Part shown: positions 1 through 7,295 of the stretch, one piece after another | How positions within the stretch are numbered: position 1 is the first letter of the stretch | Layout of the letters: each line of letters opens with the position of its first letter | Position numbers and translations under genes: made by a program | Virus record (IMG/VR): IMGVR_UViG_3300008108_000279 | Span: 1 to 42,866 of that record | DNA length: 42,866 nt | DNA from: a virus | Reading direction: 5' to 3' (one strand) | Notes under the pieces: model-generated | Seen by the model: the letters and a program-made list of their open reading frames with translations, nothing else | Databases searched by the model: none | What the model was told of the DNA's origin: nothing

Positions 1-171
1 GCTGATCTTATAGAAGATAAGATAGAAGACATCAACATGATTGTCGACGGAGGTAAGGATGTTATAGACATCACCAACGTGTCAGACGTTCTTGCTTCAG
101 AGTTTTTACAAGTAACACCAAACGAAGATGCCAAAGAAACAAGTAAGGAATCTGTTACTCAAGAATCTTGA
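1..171 (+). CDS. C-terminal part of a small early protein (continues from the right end of the window)
   Basis: Frame 1 is open from the first base to a TGA at 169-171 and encodes 56 acidic, hydrophilic residues (starting ADLIEDKIED, ending SVTQES). The right end of the window (42825-42866) is exactly 14 codons of an open frame that begins at an ATG and continues into this one, giving a 70-residue protein if the molecule is circular. It overlaps the next gene (ATG at 128) by 44 nt, the tight packing seen elsewhere here. No family is recognised. It would be the first gene of the early operon, behind the promoter at 42790-42820. Confidence 0.7.
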   Translation, partial: ADLIEDKIEDINMIVDGGKDVIDITNVSDVLASEFLQVTPNEDAKETSKESVTQES

Positions 172-493
172 TGACTACATAATGGTGACTGACCAGAATA
201 AGAAGATGGCCCTTGAGATAGGTAGCTGGTTTTATATCATAAAGAAGAAAGGTAATGCATATGAGATATGCGGAACCGGATGCGTAAGGCCAAGACTAAG
301 AAAGGGTAAGTGGTACATAGACAACTACCCATTGGGACAAGCCTCTATATCTTTCGATATGTATAGCCCAGAAGAAGAATCTCAGGAGGCGTATATGGAT
401 TCAGAGTGGTCTATCATCTTCAAGTATATAAAAGATCAAAATCTTTACATAAGAAAAACAAATAGAAACAAAACTAACTGGACATTAAAATGA
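128..493 (+). CDS. hypothetical early protein, 121 aa
   Basis: A basic protein of 121 residues with no family I recognise. The N-terminal half contains a hydrophobic/aromatic stretch (GSWFYIIKKKGNAYEICG) that looks like beta strands, followed by a Lys/Arg-rich segment (RPRLRKGKWY) and an acidic middle (SPEEESQEAYMDSEW). No signal peptide or membrane segment is evident. Its stop overlaps the start of the clamp gene in an ATGA arrangement (490-493), so translation of the two is probably coupled. Position between a tiny leader gene and the clamp suggests an early, replication- or host-takeover-related role, which is inference only. Confidence 0.75.
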   Translation: MPKKQVRNLLLKNLDDYIMVTDQNKKMALEIGSWFYIIKKKGNAYEICGTGCVRPRLRKGKWYIDNYPLGQASISFDMYSPEEESQEAYMDSEWSIIFKYIKDQNLYIRKTNRNKTNWTLK

Positions 494-1650
494 AAACAAC
501 AGTAAGCAGGCAGGAGTTTATGGAGGCATCGGATAGGGCCATCATGTTAATACCTAAGAAAGTGATACTTCCGATAACAGAAATGTATAAGCTAGAAATC
601 GGGAAGTCCAGTATGGTTATATCGTCATCTAACAGCGAGTCCGTGTACTCAACGACAATCGAATGTGATTCAGAGCAAGACGAGGAGTGGTCGGGATGTG
701 TCAACGCCAAGCAGATGCATGATATCATTAAGTATTCTAATGACACCCAGTTTAAGCTGTCAACTAGGAAGAGGGGCAACAACGGGTATGTTGGTCTTGT
801 TATTTCATTCGGAAAGTCTAGGCATGAGATACCTGTTACACAGGCCAACGACTTTATCTCGCTTAATATTTCCGAGGAGATAGTTGCTAGGTTCAATGTA
901 GAGGCTGAACTATTTAAGTCAGTAACCAAAAGAATAACAAGGCTTATCCCAAAGGAGCACTCCAATATCTTGCTTACCGGAATGTGTATTGGCAACTCTG
1001 ATATTCATGAAGGCAAGTTAATGTTGACCGGTGGTGACGGGCAGGTCCTTGTGACGTCAGCTATCAAGCCTAGCCATAAAGATATCTCCAGTAACATAGT
1101 CATTAACAGATACATATCAAACCTTATATGCCATATGTTTTCTTTTGGCGGTGAGATAGAGTGTATGTCTGACGGAAAGCTGGTGTTTATCTCTGACCAA
1201 GGCTCTAAGATTGTGGCTGTACTTATGGATCAGTCGGAAAGAAAGTATCCTAATGTAGAGAACTTGATCATAAAGAATATAACACCCAATGCATTTGCCA
1301 CTATCACAAGACAAGAGGCGTTGTTTGCTATATCTAGATTGAAGACTCACACCACAGACACCGAAAGAACTTTAAGGTTCTCTGTGTCAGACGAATCGAT
1401 AGAGATGTCAATACAAAATAACGCATACGACACAGAAGGTAAAGAAAGTATTTCTATATTTGGGTCCCCTAAGCCACACGAAGCTGGATGTAACGTCTAC
1501 TTTTTAGAGGATGCTATCGAAGCTATCGATGATGTTATGATAGACATGTCATACAGGGCTGGAGAGAAGGCTATACCTATCATATTGTCTTCTCACAATA
1601 AGAATGAAAAGGAAAATACCACGGTGCTTCTTGCGCCATTAAAAGTATAA
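490..1650 (+). CDS. dnaN: DNA polymerase III beta subunit-like sliding clamp
   Basis: Predicted ring-shaped processivity clamp that would tether a DNA polymerase to DNA. At 386 residues it is close to bacterial DnaN (about 366). Landmarks fall in the right order: an N-terminal strand starting MKTTVSRQEF like MKFTVER; a central NILLTGMCIG...GKLMLTGGDGQVLV matching the YLNG..-LRTVATDGHRLA region; KYPNVENLII matching the FPDYRRVLP loop; RLKTHTTDTERTLRFSVSDESIEM matching the third-domain ILSNEKFRGVRL strand; GCNVYFLEDAIEAI matching GFNVSYVLDVLNAL; and a C-terminus VLLAPLKV matching VVMPMRL. Three repeated clamp folds can therefore be inferred (about 1-125, 126-255, 256-386). It follows an ATGA overlap and is 3 nt before the primase-helicase. 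No phage polymerase is visible, so the likely partner is the host replicase. Family assignment by eye, not by search. Confidence 0.85.
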   Translation: MKTTVSRQEFMEASDRAIMLIPKKVILPITEMYKLEIGKSSMVISSSNSESVYSTTIECDSEQDEEWSGCVNAKQMHDIIKYSNDTQFKLSTRKRGNNGYVGLVISFGKSRHEIPVTQANDFISLNISEEIVARFNVEAELFKSVTKRITRLIPKEHSNILLTGMCIGNSDIHEGKLMLTGGDGQVLVTSAIKPSHKDISSNIVINRYISNLICHMFSFGGEIECMSDGKLVFISDQGSKIVAVLMDQSERKYPNVENLIIKNITPNAFATITRQEALFAISRLKTHTTDTERTLRFSVSDESIEMSIQNNAYDTEGKESISIFGSPKPHEAGCNVYFLEDAIEAIDDVMIDMSYRAGEKAIPIILSSHNKNEKENTTVLLAPLKV

Positions 1651-1653
1651 CAT

Positions 1654-3432
1654 ATGCTGATATCTATTTATAACGGAGCTAAGGATAACTCCGGGTCTAC
1701 AATACCTATCGTAGAGGTACTGTCGGGAATAAAGTCTGGAAGATGGGCCGATAAGATTAACTCTATTAGAACGCTTGAGGATAAGGATGAGCGTGACGAT
1801 GTCAAGAAGACACTGCCAGCGGTTACATTCTCCGGTTCTTTCTCGGCCAGAAGGGCTGACAGTATAACATCGTACACCAACCTTATCGTTATTGACTTTG
1901 ATGGTATCGAAACGCAAGACATCGACAAGTATGTTGAGGCACTTAAGTCAGACAAGTATTCTCTTTGCGTATTTGTTTCCCCATCAGGCAAAGGTATAAA
2001 GGTTATCGTAAAGGTAGACTCAGATAAGGACCACCACCTTGATGCGTTCTATTGTCTTGAGAAATACTACGAGGCCATGTACGCTATGTGCGCCGATAAG
2101 TCCGGCAAGGATATCTGCAGACTTTGCTTTGTGTCTTACGACCCTAACCTTTACTACAATGGCAAGTCTGAGATCTTCCATGTAGAGTACGATGAAACCA
2201 AGAGGGCCAAGTTTTATTCAGACAGAACGGTTGTGTATGGGTCATACTCTGTAACTGATGATGATCGACTAAAGTATAACGTATGCAAAAGCTGGGCAGA
2301 GCACTATAAGCCATACGAGGAAGGCAACAGAAACAACCATATCTTTACATGCCTCTGTAACCTCAACCGCTGTGGCGTTGTTGCTGACAGGGCCACGGTT
2401 CTTATCGCTGCGGACAGGACAGACTTCCCGATGCAAGAGCTGAAAGATATTGTAGACAAGGTGTACAGGACAAAAGCTTCTGAGCACAATACAATCTCTA
2501 TCGTAGACTTTGAGAGGGAGCAGCAACAAGGCAAGGGTGTTCTGGAGTCTGTGTCAGTGTTAGATATCTTAGATGTCATGATGTCTACAAACGACGAGTC
2601 TGGAGCTACCACTGGGTATAGCGGTATCGATGACGTGTTTGGAGGGAGCCTTGTTCCTGGACACTTGTATGCATTCATCGGAAGAGAGAAGTCGTTCAAG
2701 TCTACGGAAGCTATTCGCGTTGCTGTGTTAAACGCAATGAGCAGAGGCCCTGTTCTTTACTTAAACGGAGAGATGTCAGCACCTCAAATTGTAGAGCTCA
2801 TCATCTATCAGCAGCTACAGATCAAGCGAAACGAGATAAAGGAGAACGCAGACAAGATCAGATCTTTCTTCTCTGAAAAGTTAAAGGACTTACATATAGT
2901 ATCTGACACCGGCTTCGATCCTAAGATAGTTGTATCTAAAACATCCGAGATAAGAAAGTCATCCGGAAGAAAGGTCGTGTTGGTTGTTATAGATGGTATC
3001 ACTTCTATGAAGTCCGATAAGAGGGATGAGACACATCAGCTTTGGGATAACTCAGCCAATGCCAAGGAGATTGCAAAGAGAGCTAACGATGGCGAGATGG
3101 CTCCGGTCATACTGCTCATGCACACAGACTCGGCATGCCAACCATGGAACAGGGACCCACGTAAGTTTATACGAGGCAAGCTTGGCGTGACAAGAAACAT
3201 TGACGGATCGTTCTCGTTCAGCAGGTTCATAGACGAAACATCCATCAACCACAACGATGCATCCGACTACGATCTTCGCAACGATATCTTCTATCTAAAG
3301 GCGCAGGACGACAGAAGGACTGGCCTATCCGATAGCTTTGTAATGCGATTCACAACACCATTGATGGCCGAGTGCACCAACGATCCACCGGCAATGTATG
3401 AAGTTCAACCTAAATCAAATGAAAAGCAGTAG
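1654..3432 (+). CDS. primase-helicase: BT4734/VirE-N-like primase domain fused to RecA-like ATPase
   Basis: Two-domain replication protein of 592 residues. The N-terminal part resembles the BT4734-like (VirE_N) domains common in Bacteroidota mobile elements and related to archaeo-eukaryotic primases: the hhhDhD motif NLIVIDFDGI near residues 77-86 and the SPSGKGIKVIVKV motif near 108-120 are the expected metal-binding and nucleotide-binding strands. The C-terminal part is a RepA/DnaB-type RecA fold: Walker A is GREKSFKST near 340-348 (a KSFKS variant with F where the second Gly usually is), then LYLNGEMS, and Walker B VVLVVIDGI near 441-449. It probably unwinds DNA and primes the fork. It starts 3 nt after the clamp stop and its 3' end overlaps the nuclease gene. 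Helicase polarity and primer type cannot be read from sequence. Confidence 0.85.
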   Translation: MLISIYNGAKDNSGSTIPIVEVLSGIKSGRWADKINSIRTLEDKDERDDVKKTLPAVTFSGSFSARRADSITSYTNLIVIDFDGIETQDIDKYVEALKSDKYSLCVFVSPSGKGIKVIVKVDSDKDHHLDAFYCLEKYYEAMYAMCADKSGKDICRLCFVSYDPNLYYNGKSEIFHVEYDETKRAKFYSDRTVVYGSYSVTDDDRLKYNVCKSWAEHYKPYEEGNRNNHIFTCLCNLNRCGVVADRATVLIAADRTDFPMQELKDIVDKVYRTKASEHNTISIVDFEREQQQGKGVLESVSVLDILDVMMSTNDESGATTGYSGIDDVFGGSLVPGHLYAFIGREKSFKSTEAIRVAVLNAMSRGPVLYLNGEMSAPQIVELIIYQQLQIKRNEIKENADKIRSFFSEKLKDLHIVSDTGFDPKIVVSKTSEIRKSSGRKVVLVVIDGITSMKSDKRDETHQLWDNSANAKEIAKRANDGEMAPVILLMHTDSACQPWNRDPRKFIRGKLGVTRNIDGSFSFSRFIDETSINHNDASDYDLRNDIFYLKAQDDRRTGLSDSFVMRFTTPLMAECTNDPPAMYEVQPKSNEKQ

Positions 3433-3907
3433 TATGTTAGAGGAACTAGAAAACAAGAACAAGAAAAAGAAGAGGTCCAACAAAGAAGAAAGACTTCAGT
3501 CTATGGTTTGCAGGTATATGAAACTAAAGTACCCGGGGACATTATTCGATTGCGACACGGCAGCAGGATTAAACCTAGGTATGAAATGGAACGTACTGAA
3601 GAAGTTGTATAGGTCAGACCAAGGGTTCCCAGACTTTACGATATATGCAAAGACTAAAGACTACTGTGGACTAAAGCTTGAGCTCAAGAAACACGGGGAG
3701 AAAATCTATAAAAAAGATGGCACGCTCAGGAAAGATGAGCACCTAGAACAGCAGGATCTTATACAGCATAGGCTGAGGGGGCAGGGTTGGGACGCTAAGT
3801 TTTCTGTAGGCTTTGAGCAGACAAAACAGTACATAGATGAGTACATGGCCATGCATAGAGAGCATATTGAAACCACCATTGACAATCTTATAATAGCTGT
3901 CATGTAA
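3398..3907 (+). CDS. VRR-NUC domain nuclease
   Basis: Small PD-(D/E)XK-type nuclease. The core runs KEERLQSMVCRYMKLKYPG (helix with the conserved Glu and Arg/Tyr), then GFPDFTIY (the G-x-PD metal-binding motif), LKLELKKHG (the ExK motif), and EQQDLIQHRLRGQGWDAKF (the Q-x6-LxxxGW helix/strand). These are the hallmark features of phage VRR-NUC proteins, which are often junction or flap nucleases near helicases. The longest start (3398) overlaps the previous gene by 35 nt. In-frame ATGs at 3419 and 3434 are equally possible, and 3434, directly after the upstream stop, fits the packing style of this genome. The Lys-rich stretch before the domain (NKNKKKKRSNKEE) may bind DNA. Last gene before the promoter at 3926-3955. 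Confidence 0.82.
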   Translation: MKFNLNQMKSSSMLEELENKNKKKKRSNKEERLQSMVCRYMKLKYPGTLFDCDTAAGLNLGMKWNVLKKLYRSDQGFPDFTIYAKTKDYCGLKLELKKHGEKIYKKDGTLRKDEHLEQQDLIQHRLRGQGWDAKFSVGFEQTKQYIDEYMAMHREHIETTIDNLIIAVM

Positions 3908-3925
3908 TATTATTTCATAAATTTG

Positions 3926-3955
3926 TTTGCATATGTGGAAATTATATTATCTTTG
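3926..3955 (+). promoter_or_regulatory. Bacteroidota-type promoter for the second early operon
   Basis: TTTG at 3926-3929 (a second TTTG at 3922-3925), an 18-bp spacer, then TATCTTTG at 3948-3955. This fits the Bacteroidota consensus TTTG/TTG-N17-23-TAnnTTTG. It lies in a 65-bp AT-rich gap between the nuclease gene and the next gene. A GTG inside the box (3955) could be read as a start codon, but being part of the promoter it cannot be the initiator; the ATG at 3973 is 17 nt downstream. Confidence 0.75.
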
Positions 3956-3972
3956 TGCAAACAAAAACGAAA

Positions 3973-4251
3973 ATGAGATTTATAAAAGTAGCTAGAGTAG
4001 CAAAGGAAGTTATCGGAGGAAAGAACAATGACTTTCTCTTAGGGGAAAAGGAAGAGAACATTCCTATCGATGACATTATCCGTATCAGGAAGTGGAACAA
4101 GTCAGAGATTGACAACAGGTTCTTTAAGGATCAGGATCTTACTGCTGTAGATATTGTCGACAGGAGTAAGCCGGACGGTGGCAAGAAGACAATTGTCATT
4201 GCCGAGGGTGAGGATTCTTTTATTGAAAGACTTGCAGCATTTAAGAAATGA
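3973..4251 (+). CDS. hypothetical early protein, 92 aa
   Basis: A 92-residue protein of mixed charge: strand-like N-terminus (MRFIKVARVAKEVIGG), then DDIIRIRKWNKSEIDNRFF, and a Gly-Lys turn before TIVIAEGEDSFIERLAAFKK. No family is recognised. I chose ATG 3973 because an upstream in-frame GTG sits inside the promoter's TAnnTTTG box. It is the first gene of a five-gene transcription unit and its stop overlaps the HTH gene start (ATGA, 4248-4251), so translational coupling is likely. It could be a small regulator or an SSB/replication accessory; there is no direct evidence for either. Confidence 0.7.
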   Translation: MRFIKVARVAKEVIGGKNNDFLLGEKEENIPIDDIIRIRKWNKSEIDNRFFKDQDLTAVDIVDRSKPDGGKKTIVIAEGEDSFIERLAAFKK

Positions 4252-4589
4252 TAGCTGACTTAGATAACGACATACTACTTGTGTCAAGCAAGGTTAAGAG
4301 TTACATAGTAAGCCGGTGTTCCGAGCTTGGTGTGGACCCATATGCTTTGGCTAAGTCATGCGGTGTCAGCTCTAAGGCTTTACAGACTTGGATGAACAAT
4401 AAGGATCACGAGCTTACCGGAACTAGGGTTGTAAAACAAAAGCACGTTATCGCTATGTTGTCAGTCCTTGCTGTAGACGTCAAGCTTCTTTTGATACAAA
4501 CTCCTGCAGGAGAACTTACCGATGAACAGGTTCAGGCTTTAGAAAAACTAAAGAATTTAAACGATGAATCCATTGGAACAGAAGACTGA
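4248..4589 (+). CDS. helix-turn-helix protein (XRE-like)
   Basis: 113 residues. The segment from about residue 15 to 50 (VKSYIVSRCSELGVDPYALAKSCGVSSKALQTWM) has the spacing of an XRE/Cro-type helix-turn-helix: a leading amphipathic helix, ALAKSCGVS as helix 2 and turn, SKALQTWM as recognition helix. A following helix (KHVIAMLSVLAVDVKLLL) could be the dimerisation element. It sits in the early operon between the 92-aa gene and a 115-aa unknown, overlapping both, a usual position for a phage transcription switch. No second regulator or divergent immunity region is visible, so it is more likely a Cro-like or late-switch regulator than a lysogeny repressor. Target sites are not identified. Confidence 0.65.
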   Translation: MIADLDNDILLVSSKVKSYIVSRCSELGVDPYALAKSCGVSSKALQTWMNNKDHELTGTRVVKQKHVIAMLSVLAVDVKLLLIQTPAGELTDEQVQALEKLKNLNDESIGTED

Positions 4590-4911
4590 GAAGATTTCTG
4601 ACGACTTGTTATCTCAGGTCACTCGTATATCATTGATGTCTGCTGACATGATTAATGATGCGTTGCTTGTAGATAAGAGGGGAAACTTCTCTGCCACATC
4701 AAGGCTTATCAGTAAGCTTAAAGAGATCGACAAAGAACTCTGGCTTATGAGGAAAGCCATCACAGAAAAGCGTAAGGTTATTATTGAAACCAATAAGGCC
4801 GAGCGAGAGAAGCGAGGGGACCGCCGCCGGTTCAACAAGATACCGGACAGAACGTCTGTAGAGGGTATAGTAGATAACCTCGACGCATCTGATAGTCCTA
4901 TATATCAATAA
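4564..4911 (+). CDS. hypothetical helical protein, 115 aa
   Basis: 115 residues, strongly helical and charged. The middle (residues about 40-85, SRLISKLKEIDKELWLMRKAITEKRKVIIE) looks like a long amphipathic or coiled-coil helix, followed by a basic patch (KAEREKRGDRRRFNKI) that could bind nucleic acid. The tail is acidic. It overlaps the HTH gene by 26 nt and precedes the SSB gene by 36 nt. No family is recognised. A DNA- or RNA-binding accessory role would fit the composition and the neighbours but is inference. Confidence 0.65.
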   Translation: MNPLEQKTEKISDDLLSQVTRISLMSADMINDALLVDKRGNFSATSRLISKLKEIDKELWLMRKAITEKRKVIIETNKAEREKRGDRRRFNKIPDRTSVEGIVDNLDASDSPIYQ

Positions 4912-4947
4912 GTAAATCAATAAGTTAAACTAAATACCTAAAACAAA

Positions 4948-5502
4948 ATGTCAAATTTCAGATCAGCAAAAGAAGAACAGTCATCATTCGGTAAAACATG
5001 GAACCCAGGTTTTGATGACCAAGAGAATCCGCGAATCAACGCCGATGCAAATGACTTTATCGAAGCTTACTTCGTAGGGACAAAAGAAAACGTAGGCCGT
5101 CACGGCAGTACTGTACATATGTTTGAGACCAAGTCCGGAGAGAAGATTTCTATCTGGGGAACTAAGGTGCTTAACGATCAGATAGAAGATGTTGTCCGCA
5201 AGCATGGCGTTGGAGTGTACTGCAGGGTATTATGGATGGGCCGTAAGATGCTTAAGGGTAAAGAGAATCTTCCTGCGTCAAGACTTAACTGGAAGACTGA
5301 CTATTATCAGGATTGGGATTTCCAATACGATCCGTCAGACGTTAAGACAGGAGGTTCTGTGGCTGCTCAGAATAAGCCATACACTCCTGAGCCATCAAGG
5401 GTAGCTACTACTAACATTGCTATGCCTGATACATTGGATGAGTTGCCAAGCAAGACAACTTCTTCTGGCAAAGTAAATGTGAACGATGACCTTCCATTCT
5501 AA
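4948..5502 (+). CDS. ssb: single-stranded DNA-binding protein with SSB-type C-terminal tip
   Basis: 184 residues. The first ~125 residues have the beta-rich, aromatic content of an OB fold (EAYFVGTKENVGRHGSTVHMF, EKISIWGTKVLND, GVGVYCRVLWMGRKML, WKTDYYQDWDFQYD). After that comes a low-complexity Pro/Ser/Thr linker and then an acidic end, VNVNDDLPF. The final DDLPF matches the DDDIPF tip by which bacterial SSBs dock partner proteins. The body is not an obvious match to host-type SSB, so it may be a phage family that converged on the same tail. It lies in the early operon beside the HTH gene, and together with clamp, primase-helicase and RNase H forms a partial replisome. Its stop overlaps the next gene by 17 nt. 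Confidence 0.75.
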   Translation: MSNFRSAKEEQSSFGKTWNPGFDDQENPRINADANDFIEAYFVGTKENVGRHGSTVHMFETKSGEKISIWGTKVLNDQIEDVVRKHGVGVYCRVLWMGRKMLKGKENLPASRLNWKTDYYQDWDFQYDPSDVKTGGSVAAQNKPYTPEPSRVATTNIAMPDTLDELPSKTTSSGKVNVNDDLPF

Positions 5503-5896
5503 ATCGAAGAGAACATCATTTAAGAAACCGGTCTGGAAACCTGAGCAGGGATCTGCTATTCAGAATCCAGACCGGTTTATTCCTATTAAGTTCTACAGTA
5601 TCTCAAAGGTTGAGATGCGTAAGATGCTCAGCTATATATGCGAGCGAGTTATCTATCGTGAGGAAAAGTTCGTAAGGAACAACATACTTAAGATAGGTAA
5701 GGCAGATCCAAACATACACCATGTATTATCTATACTCGATTCATACGGTATAGATTTTGAGTTTACGATATACTTAGATCCTGAGTATACTCCAAAGAAA
5801 GGAGTCAGGAAGGCGCAGCAAAAAAGGCGCTTAGCCCTTGGACTTGCGCCTATAGAAAGTATAGAGGTAAAAGATATAGACCCTTTCGACGTTTAG
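5486..5896 (+). CDS. hypothetical early protein, 136 aa
   Basis: 136 residues, basic N-terminus (SKSKRTSFKKPVWKP) and a helical middle (SKVEMRKMLSYICERVIYREEKFVRNNILKI). A strand-like segment GIDFEFTIYLDPEY and a basic patch (KKGVRKAQQKRRLALG) follow, with a short acidic end. No family is recognised; it could bind nucleic acid. It overlaps the SSB gene by 17 nt, suggesting a linked role, and is the last plus-strand early gene: it ends tail-to-tail with the minus-strand late block with a 4-nt overlap (5893-5896) and no terminator hairpin between them. A 12-bp perfect inverted repeat lies inside its 5' third. Confidence 0.7.
   Translation: MTFHSKSKRTSFKKPVWKPEQGSAIQNPDRFIPIKFYSISKVEMRKMLSYICERVIYREEKFVRNNILKIGKADPNIHHVLSILDSYGIDFEFTIYLDPEYTPKKGVRKAQQKRRLALGLAPIESIEVKDIDPFDV
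5525..5578. repeat. nested inverted repeat inside the 136-aa gene
   Basis: AAACCGGTCTGG at 5525-5536 is matched perfectly by its complement CCAGACCGGTTT at 5567-5578. Inside the 30-nt loop a second hairpin forms: AGCAG (5544-5548), GGAT, CTGCT (5553-5557). Both arms are coding, so the dyad has been kept despite codon constraints. It could be a protein-binding operator or an mRNA structure; which one cannot be told from the sequence. Confidence 0.75.
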
Positions 5897-6123
5897 TATT
5901 CTTCTTTCCCGTTATATTCTGCGTTGGATTTCATAGCCTTTACAAGCAGGTCACCAACAAACTTAGTTAACTTCTCTACTTCATTGCTCTTAAATACCAT
6001 AGTCTTCTCACGGTACATAGAGTTTGAAAAGTGCGATGCCATTTCGGATTTCTCTTCTTCGCACCACTCCACTTCAAATCCATTAAGAACTAATTCGATT
6101 TTTACTTTTTCTATCTTGCTCAT
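5893..6123 (-). CDS. hypothetical protein, 76 aa, last gene of the late block
   Basis: 76 residues, very Lys/Glu-rich, with a strand-like start (KIEKVKIELVLNGFEVEWCEEE) and a helical end (SNEVEKLTKFVGDLLVKAMKSN). No family is recognised. It is the most distal gene of the minus-strand late block, 12 nt after the 104-aa gene, and ends overlapping the convergent early operon by 4 nt. Its composition differs from the hydrophobic/Gly-rich appendage proteins upstream, so it may be non-structural, for example a chaperone or regulator. That is inference. Confidence 0.65.
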   Translation of the reverse strand: MSKIEKVKIELVLNGFEVEWCEEEKSEMASHFSNSMYREKTMVFKSNEVEKLTKFVGDLLVKAMKSNAEYNGKEEY

Positions 6124-6135
6124 TGTAATTGTTTT

Positions 6136-6450
6136 TTATAATGAAGCAAGCACATCAGCAACAGCCTGATCTGCACCCGCTGCAGTTCCTGTGCTCCATG
6201 TAGCTTGATTTAAAACGTTCTGAAGTTCAACCCTGAATGTCCTTCCGTCAGCAAGCTGAATAACCAGCTCTGTGAAGTTAGGGTATGCGTATCCATCGCG
6301 AGCAGGGCTTAAAGCTACACGATGTACATTAACTATCTGACTCTTCATGATCAACTCAAGGTTGACTGTAAACAAAGCATCCTCAGCAATTAAGATTGCC
6401 GGGTCAGCAGGAGTCAATGGGTCGATGTATACTCTTTGTATGTTAGCCAT
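6136..6450 (-). CDS. hypothetical appendage/virion protein, 104 aa
   Basis: 104 residues with a beta-rich pattern (MANIQRVYIDPLTPADPAILIAE, NLELIMKSQIVNVHRVALS, TELVIQLADGRTFRVELQNV) and a small-residue C-terminus (STGTAAGADQAVADVLASL). It begins with MAN followed by strands like its upstream neighbour (150 aa). No family is recognised. Sitting at the end of the fibre gene cluster in the same direction and 13 nt after it, it is likely a minor structural or appendage protein. Confidence 0.65.
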   Translation of the reverse strand: MANIQRVYIDPLTPADPAILIAEDALFTVNLELIMKSQIVNVHRVALSPARDGYAYPNFTELVIQLADGRTFRVELQNVLNQATWSTGTAAGADQAVADVLASL

Positions 6451-6463
6451 GTTCTAGCGGTTG

Positions 6464-6916
6464 TTATGGGTGAACTATAGATGTAGCAAGAATTGCAGCA
6501 GGCATCTCTTGCACCTCGTAATAAACAGGGTCTACCTGACCTTGGTCCTTACAATAGAACTTAGAGCCTCCGCCTTGGATTGGCTTTATAGGTCCTTCTA
6601 AATTCTCAATGTTAAACAGATAAACAGTAGGCGTTGCAAGAACTGTAGCGCCCCTCTTTACGACAGTAGCTTCAAAAAGATTGTGAGACATTGGAGATAT
6701 TGTGGCAGGATCTTCTACCACAAGATACTCAGCTAATGCCTGACCTACGTTTCCAATAGAAGACTTAGAGGCAAGCTCATTAACACGAAGGAGTGTACCC
6801 AGGGTAACTGAGTCCTGCACGCTTGGCCCTGCAATGTCGGCAGAGTCAATAAGCCACGTATCGTTAACGTCCTTGCCGTTCCTAGATACTACTGTAAGTG
6901 ATAATAAGTTAGCCAT
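6464..6916 (-). CDS. hypothetical appendage/virion protein, 150 aa
   Basis: 150 residues, beta-rich and low in charge (MANLLSLTVVSRNG, DTWLIDSADIAG, LAEYLVVEDPATI, VYLFNIENLEG), with a mid-to-late GGGSKFYCKDQGQVDPVYYEV segment and one Cys. No family is recognised. It lies 4 nt downstream of the 120-aa gene in the same operon. Its start MAN(L) mirrors the MAN(I) of the next protein; the two may be small structural relatives, although I cannot align them further by eye. Confidence 0.65.
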   Translation of the reverse strand: MANLLSLTVVSRNGKDVNDTWLIDSADIAGPSVQDSVTLGTLLRVNELASKSSIGNVGQALAEYLVVEDPATISPMSHNLFEATVVKRGATVLATPTVYLFNIENLEGPIKPIQGGGSKFYCKDQGQVDPVYYEVQEMPAAILATSIVHP

Positions 6917-6920
6917 GTTC

Positions 6921-7283
6921 TTATGATGCTGGGTTTAACGATACAGTGCAAGTGCGAGTTCCGGTAACAGGATCGTAAGACTCTGTAGCTGTAACTGAGA
7001 CTGAGCTAGTAACAAATGTCTGATACTCAGCAGCAGTCATTAAGCCTTTCTTAAGAGCGCAAGCCGCAGCGTCAGTTATGTTTTTGATAACATCACAAGC
7101 GCAGCATGTTTCTCCTGACTCAGGATCTGTATATAAGAATACATCACCACTAGAGTCTTTATAGTAAAGACGGTTCTCGTCATTAACATTAAAGAAGTAT
7201 GTTACCTCTCCAACTACTGTTGGGGTGGTCACTGCCGATGGTGCCAGCAGATCTATGTTTGTTGCGTTAGCGTTGAATGGCAT
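6921..7283 (-). CDS. hypothetical appendage protein with CCxC cluster, 120 aa
   Basis: 120 residues. The N-terminal half looks like a small beta domain (VVGEVTYFFNVNDENRLYYKDSSGDVFLYTD). In the middle is GETCCACDVIKNITDAAACALKKG, a CCxC cluster plus one further Cys. The C-terminal half is Thr/Ser/Val-rich and beta-like (SVSVTATESYDPVTGTRTCTVSLNP), typical of phage appendage proteins. It belongs to the run of Cys-cluster proteins between 6921 and 9794. Function unknown; a spacer or adaptor of the fibre assembly is plausible. Confidence 0.65.
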   Translation of the reverse strand: MPFNANATNIDLLAPSAVTTPTVVGEVTYFFNVNDENRLYYKDSSGDVFLYTDPESGETCCACDVIKNITDAAACALKKGLMTAAEYQTFVTSSVSVTATESYDPVTGTRTCTVSLNPAS

Positions 7284-7295
7284 GGCTTAGATGAA

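Noticed and set aside
474-995. 173-residue open frame on the minus strand opposite the clamp gene
   Set aside because: Lies antisense to a clear DnaN-like gene, hydrophobic Ser/Leu-rich composition typical of an antisense shadow, no promoter.
3955-3957. GTG start for the 98-residue version of the gene at 3973
   Set aside because: The G is the last base of the TATCTTTG promoter box, so it would precede the transcription start.
4248-4589. Lysogeny repressor
   Set aside because: There is an HTH, but no integrase, attachment site or divergent immunity control region in a genome that seems complete.
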